A stretch of DNA of 64,000 nucleotides from Apostichopus japonicus (taxonomy: Eukaryota > Echinodermata > Holothuroidea > Aspidochirotida > Stichopodidae): positions 35,830,898 to 35,894,897 of the forward strand of contig NC_092577.1 of assembly GCF_037975245.1 (NCBI RefSeq). Reading direction: 5' to 3'. Positions 60,933 through 64,000 of the stretch are shown here, in pieces. The translations under genes and the position numbers were made by a program. Each line of letters starts with the position of its first letter. Position 1 is the stretch's first letter. The notes under the pieces are model-generated. The model had not been told where the DNA came from. It did not search any database and worked only from the letters and a program-made list of their open reading frames with translations.

Positions 60933-61428
60933 CAGTGGCGGAGCTAGGGGTATTGGTCAGGGTGGAGGCGAAAATGGTCTGTAGGGGCGCTTTGACACTA
61001 TCTAAGCGGAGCGCCACCACGGGTTGGCGCGGAGCGTACAGAATTTTTTTGAGTAAAGATACTCCCTAGAACGCCGAAAATGACCCTTTCCGGGCCTGGC
61101 TAATTTGCAGATAAACGAAGAATAAATAGGTCTCATCGTCATTTGTGAGAACTCGGAAGTTTATATGGGTGTTGAAAGTACATGCGCTTGGAAATAGTTT
61201 CGTACAACGGAAGTGCCGATATATTAAAGACCGCCGTTAGAGCATTTTGTCCGAAAATTACACCAACAAAATGTGACAAATGTCAATAGGTAGATGAGAG
61301 CGCAATAAAAAAGTCAATAATCGCGAATAAGTAAAAAGTGGTAAAAAGCTGAAAAGGGCGCCAGCAGTCCATTTGAGTCCGTCAGGGAGGGCATCCGCCC
61401 CCCTGACTGTATGGACGCTCCGCCACTG
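60933..61428. mobile_element. hAT-like non-autonomous element, family 3 (496 bp)
   Basis: Ends CAGTGGCGGAGC and GCTCCGCCACTG are perfect 12-bp inverted repeats. A perfect 8-bp target duplication GTAAGAAA lies at 60925-60932 and 61429-61436. Internal GCGGAGCGCC words resemble subterminal repeats. No transposase-like frame is seen; the 80-aa minus frame at 61258-61500 extends beyond the element. Confidence 0.93.
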
Positions 61429-61436
61429 GTAAGAAA

Positions 61437-64000
61437 GAAATATAATTGAGCGGAGAGCGTAAGAAGCAAGAAAGCAAGCAAGCAAGCAAAAGATGCTCAC
61501 TGTATAGTTTCTATGCTTACGCCATTTATGTGTGACCTTGCCCTATGTGTACTTTACTACGAAATTACCTCTAGTATATGTCTTTATCTCTCTCTTTCGT
61601 ATTCTTCTTCGTTTCATTTCTAAGTCTTCGTACCATTGTATCATTCGAAAGTGACCTCATACGCAAGACAAATTAGCCATGTGGAATTATGTAAGCTTAA
61701 ATTCGTTTAAGGTCACTCAGCCAGAAAAAGAACTATAGGATAATAAAACTAAGACACAAAACGAGGGATTCATAATTAAGAGCGTGGTTCAAGAATGCTT
61801 AAGTAAGTTCCAAGAAAGTATTTAGAAATCTAATTTGAGTCCATTATACATTGACCTACAGACGAGGTTATATCGAAGTCATAGGAAGAATTTATCCTTC
61901 TATTTTATTGATAATAATTACATATCATGAACACAGATAATTTCTAAGTAACGGGATCCATATCCTGCCAAAATAGAAACAATAATAGGGAACTTATTGA
62001 ATTAATTTTTTAGTATAAGATTAACTTACATTAAACAATATATTACCTACTGGCTGTCTTATATATATTACATTAATTTATAATATGTTTGATGATAACA
62101 ATTTCTGGCTTTTACATGCCCGGATAATATTACCATACTTAGGGTCATTATTTATTAGGTTAGTTTACCGCTTTTGTTAAACGATATTAAGAACAAAAAA
62201 AGGAAAGAACAATAAACTAGGTTTGACCTTAATGATGGTATTTAATTTCTCAACGAACGTACAGGTAGATAGTGAGAGTTGATATTCGTGAAAAATGATA
62301 AAGCTTGATTTGGTCTCGAGATCCAAACCATGAGAAAGTATTCAACTTTACACATAAGATCAATGTAATGTATGTAATAGGTGAGTTGTGCCGCGATCGC
62401 CTCAATCTTACTTGATCGATTGAAAAGGGTCAGGTCAAAGTTTCAGAATCAAGTCAAAATATTAAAGTTTATGATAAATATTAATATTGAAATTAAGTTA
62501 ACTTGAATGTCAACTAATAGTAAACTAGGGATTGATCAAAAATAAAAGGGGGAGGGTGGCCTTTGGTTTCTTGAAGCACCCTTCCTACCTTGGAGGGTCT
62601 GGGGTCCTCCCCATACCCTTAAACGGTGCAAATGGGGGTGGGTTGCATGTAGGAGGGTTTAATTAAAGGCGGTGAATCCTCTGATAAAAATGTTTATTGA
62701 AATTCATGCTTTATGTAATACTTTGATGAAGCAATAGAAAAAGGAACATCACGTGATGCACATACAGTAACTACAGATAAGACTGGTGCCTTTAGTTTAT
62801 TGTAAGAAGGAGGAAACTAAAGGATCATTATCATAGAAAAGAGAAATATTTCAACAGCAACAAAAAATAGTATAAAAAATGTTTAAAAAAAGTGTCACTA
62901 GTTTTAGAAACTTGTGGCCGTTCCATATCTAGCAGTATTTGTGTATATAACTTGATAGCCTGCTTTATAAGAATCTGTAGCAACACAATACATTTATGGA
63001 GTATGGATTTTTGCCAGGAACCATCATTTAATGACTTCTTAGCTATATCTTGTACTTGTTTATACTCGTACTTGGGTTGAGATCGCAGTGAATGAGCTTG
63101 CTTTTTTGCGATCGTAGTACGTGAAGTGACATGTCATGAAAGATTAGTTATGACGTAGCGAACCCCTCCCTATCAACTATCATAACCCTAAATGCCCCCC
63201 CCCCACCCCTCTCTCCTGTGGCATTAATCCGCACGTTGGTATGCCTCGCTAAAGTAAACAAGCGAAGGATTCTTTTTAAATCACATACATGCGTATTTAG
63301 GGGCGCCCTATCGTCTTGAATTCGTCCAACTTAAGTTTATAAATGACAAATTGATCCGTCGCAAAATTACGATCATTCTATTTAAATTATGAATTCTATC
63401 ATTGCCTATCCACCTTCTCGAAAACAACATGTTAACAGAACGATGCATTGGTAAGACTCGCAATCTTCAAAGCAGCACATTGAAGAAAGCACAGTTTTTG
63501 TATTGTTTGTGGATTATTTAAGTTTGTTTGCTCCGTGGTTCGCAGTTTCTTAGTTCCATACTCTCTCATTACGCGTAGAGAGGCTTACGGTCTCCTCGTC
63601 GCCACGGAGTATTCAGAACAGGTACTGAACACAGCGTGGGTATGTAGGCAAACATTCATAGTTGCCGTTTCGCTGCTTCTAAGTTATAAATTGGGATTTT
63701 TATTTATCCGCTTAGGGTGGTGTAATAGGCATGTGGGGCAAGGGGGAGTGGTGTAGCTCCCAGACAAGCGACAAAAATAGTCAATTAACTTGTATAAGTA
63801 TGGATGAGAGAAGAGGGGTTAATGGGGGGGGGGGGTAGAGGCTACCGTACTGTCTTCATTAGCAAATTCACTCTAGCAATATGCCAAAGCTGTATGCTTC
63901 AACTTGAAGATAATAAACTATTTAAACACATACTGACAATGAAGAAATGACTAGTATACAATCGATATTAGGACGACAAAGTCGTCCAACACAAACTAGA
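61437..64000. other. Intergenic DNA to window end, no gene seen
   Basis: AT-rich sequence with a short (AAGC)n run at about 61465-61490 and poly(C/G) runs near 63197 and 63827. Open frames at 62892-63080 and 63535-63756 show no family features. Confidence 0.45.

Overview
The window looks like nuclear DNA of an invertebrate deuterostome, most likely an echinoderm and perhaps a sea cucumber. The reasons are indirect: AT-rich, repeat-dense DNA, GT-AG introns, CR1-like LINE, Penelope and tRNA-SINE remnants, hAT-type MITEs, many poly(G/C) runs, and a somatomedin-B/7TM receptor of a type I associate with marine invertebrates. The species cannot be fixed from sequence alone. No prokaryotic operon, CRISPR array, virus or rRNA gene was seen.

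Three protein-coding genes can be supported by joining exons by eye. (1) Minus strand, 3552 to 1342: a two-coding-exon SLC5-family sodium/solute symporter of 586 aa, closest in feel to the monocarboxylate/multivitamin transporters. (2) Plus strand, 8218 to 9850: a three-exon, 111-aa histone-fold protein of the CHRAC1 (CHRAC-15) type. Its exons are small and only appear once splice sites and phases are read. (3) Plus strand, 52326 to 55979: a secretin/Methuselah-like GPCR with an eight-cysteine somatomedin-B domain, a 16-copy AFDDGTS-type repeat, a large glycosylated ectodomain and seven membrane segments. A signal-peptide exon at 32419-32506 has exactly the phase needed to be its first exon, which would give a 1,023-aa protein and a 19.8-kb intron.

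The rest is repeat landscape. 1-150 is a short tandem repeat. Three hAT-like MITE families (four clear copies at 5086, 13724, 21745 and 60933) all have perfect 8-bp target duplications. The copy at 13724 also has its uninterrupted target inside a second, inverted copy of the host repeat near 26.5 kb. 11.2-12.0 kb is a roughly 150-bp tandem array carrying DR1-type nuclear-receptor motifs. tRNA-derived SINEs lie at 15.1, 40.3 and 57.0 kb. 28.4-29.65 kb is a decayed CR1-like LINE. 47.08-48.92 kb is a foldback element with arms of about 0.55 kb made of subrepeats. 49.1-50.05 kb is the GIY-YIG end of a Penelope-like element with a hammerhead-like motif. Simple repeats (TA, GACA, CTT, 28-bp and 75-bp units) fill much of the remainder.

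The three genes have no evident joint pathway. They read as ordinary neighbours: a membrane transporter, a chromatin/replication factor and a cell-surface receptor, separated by mobile-element DNA. Most boundaries of repeats are read by eye and may be off by a few bases to tens of bases.
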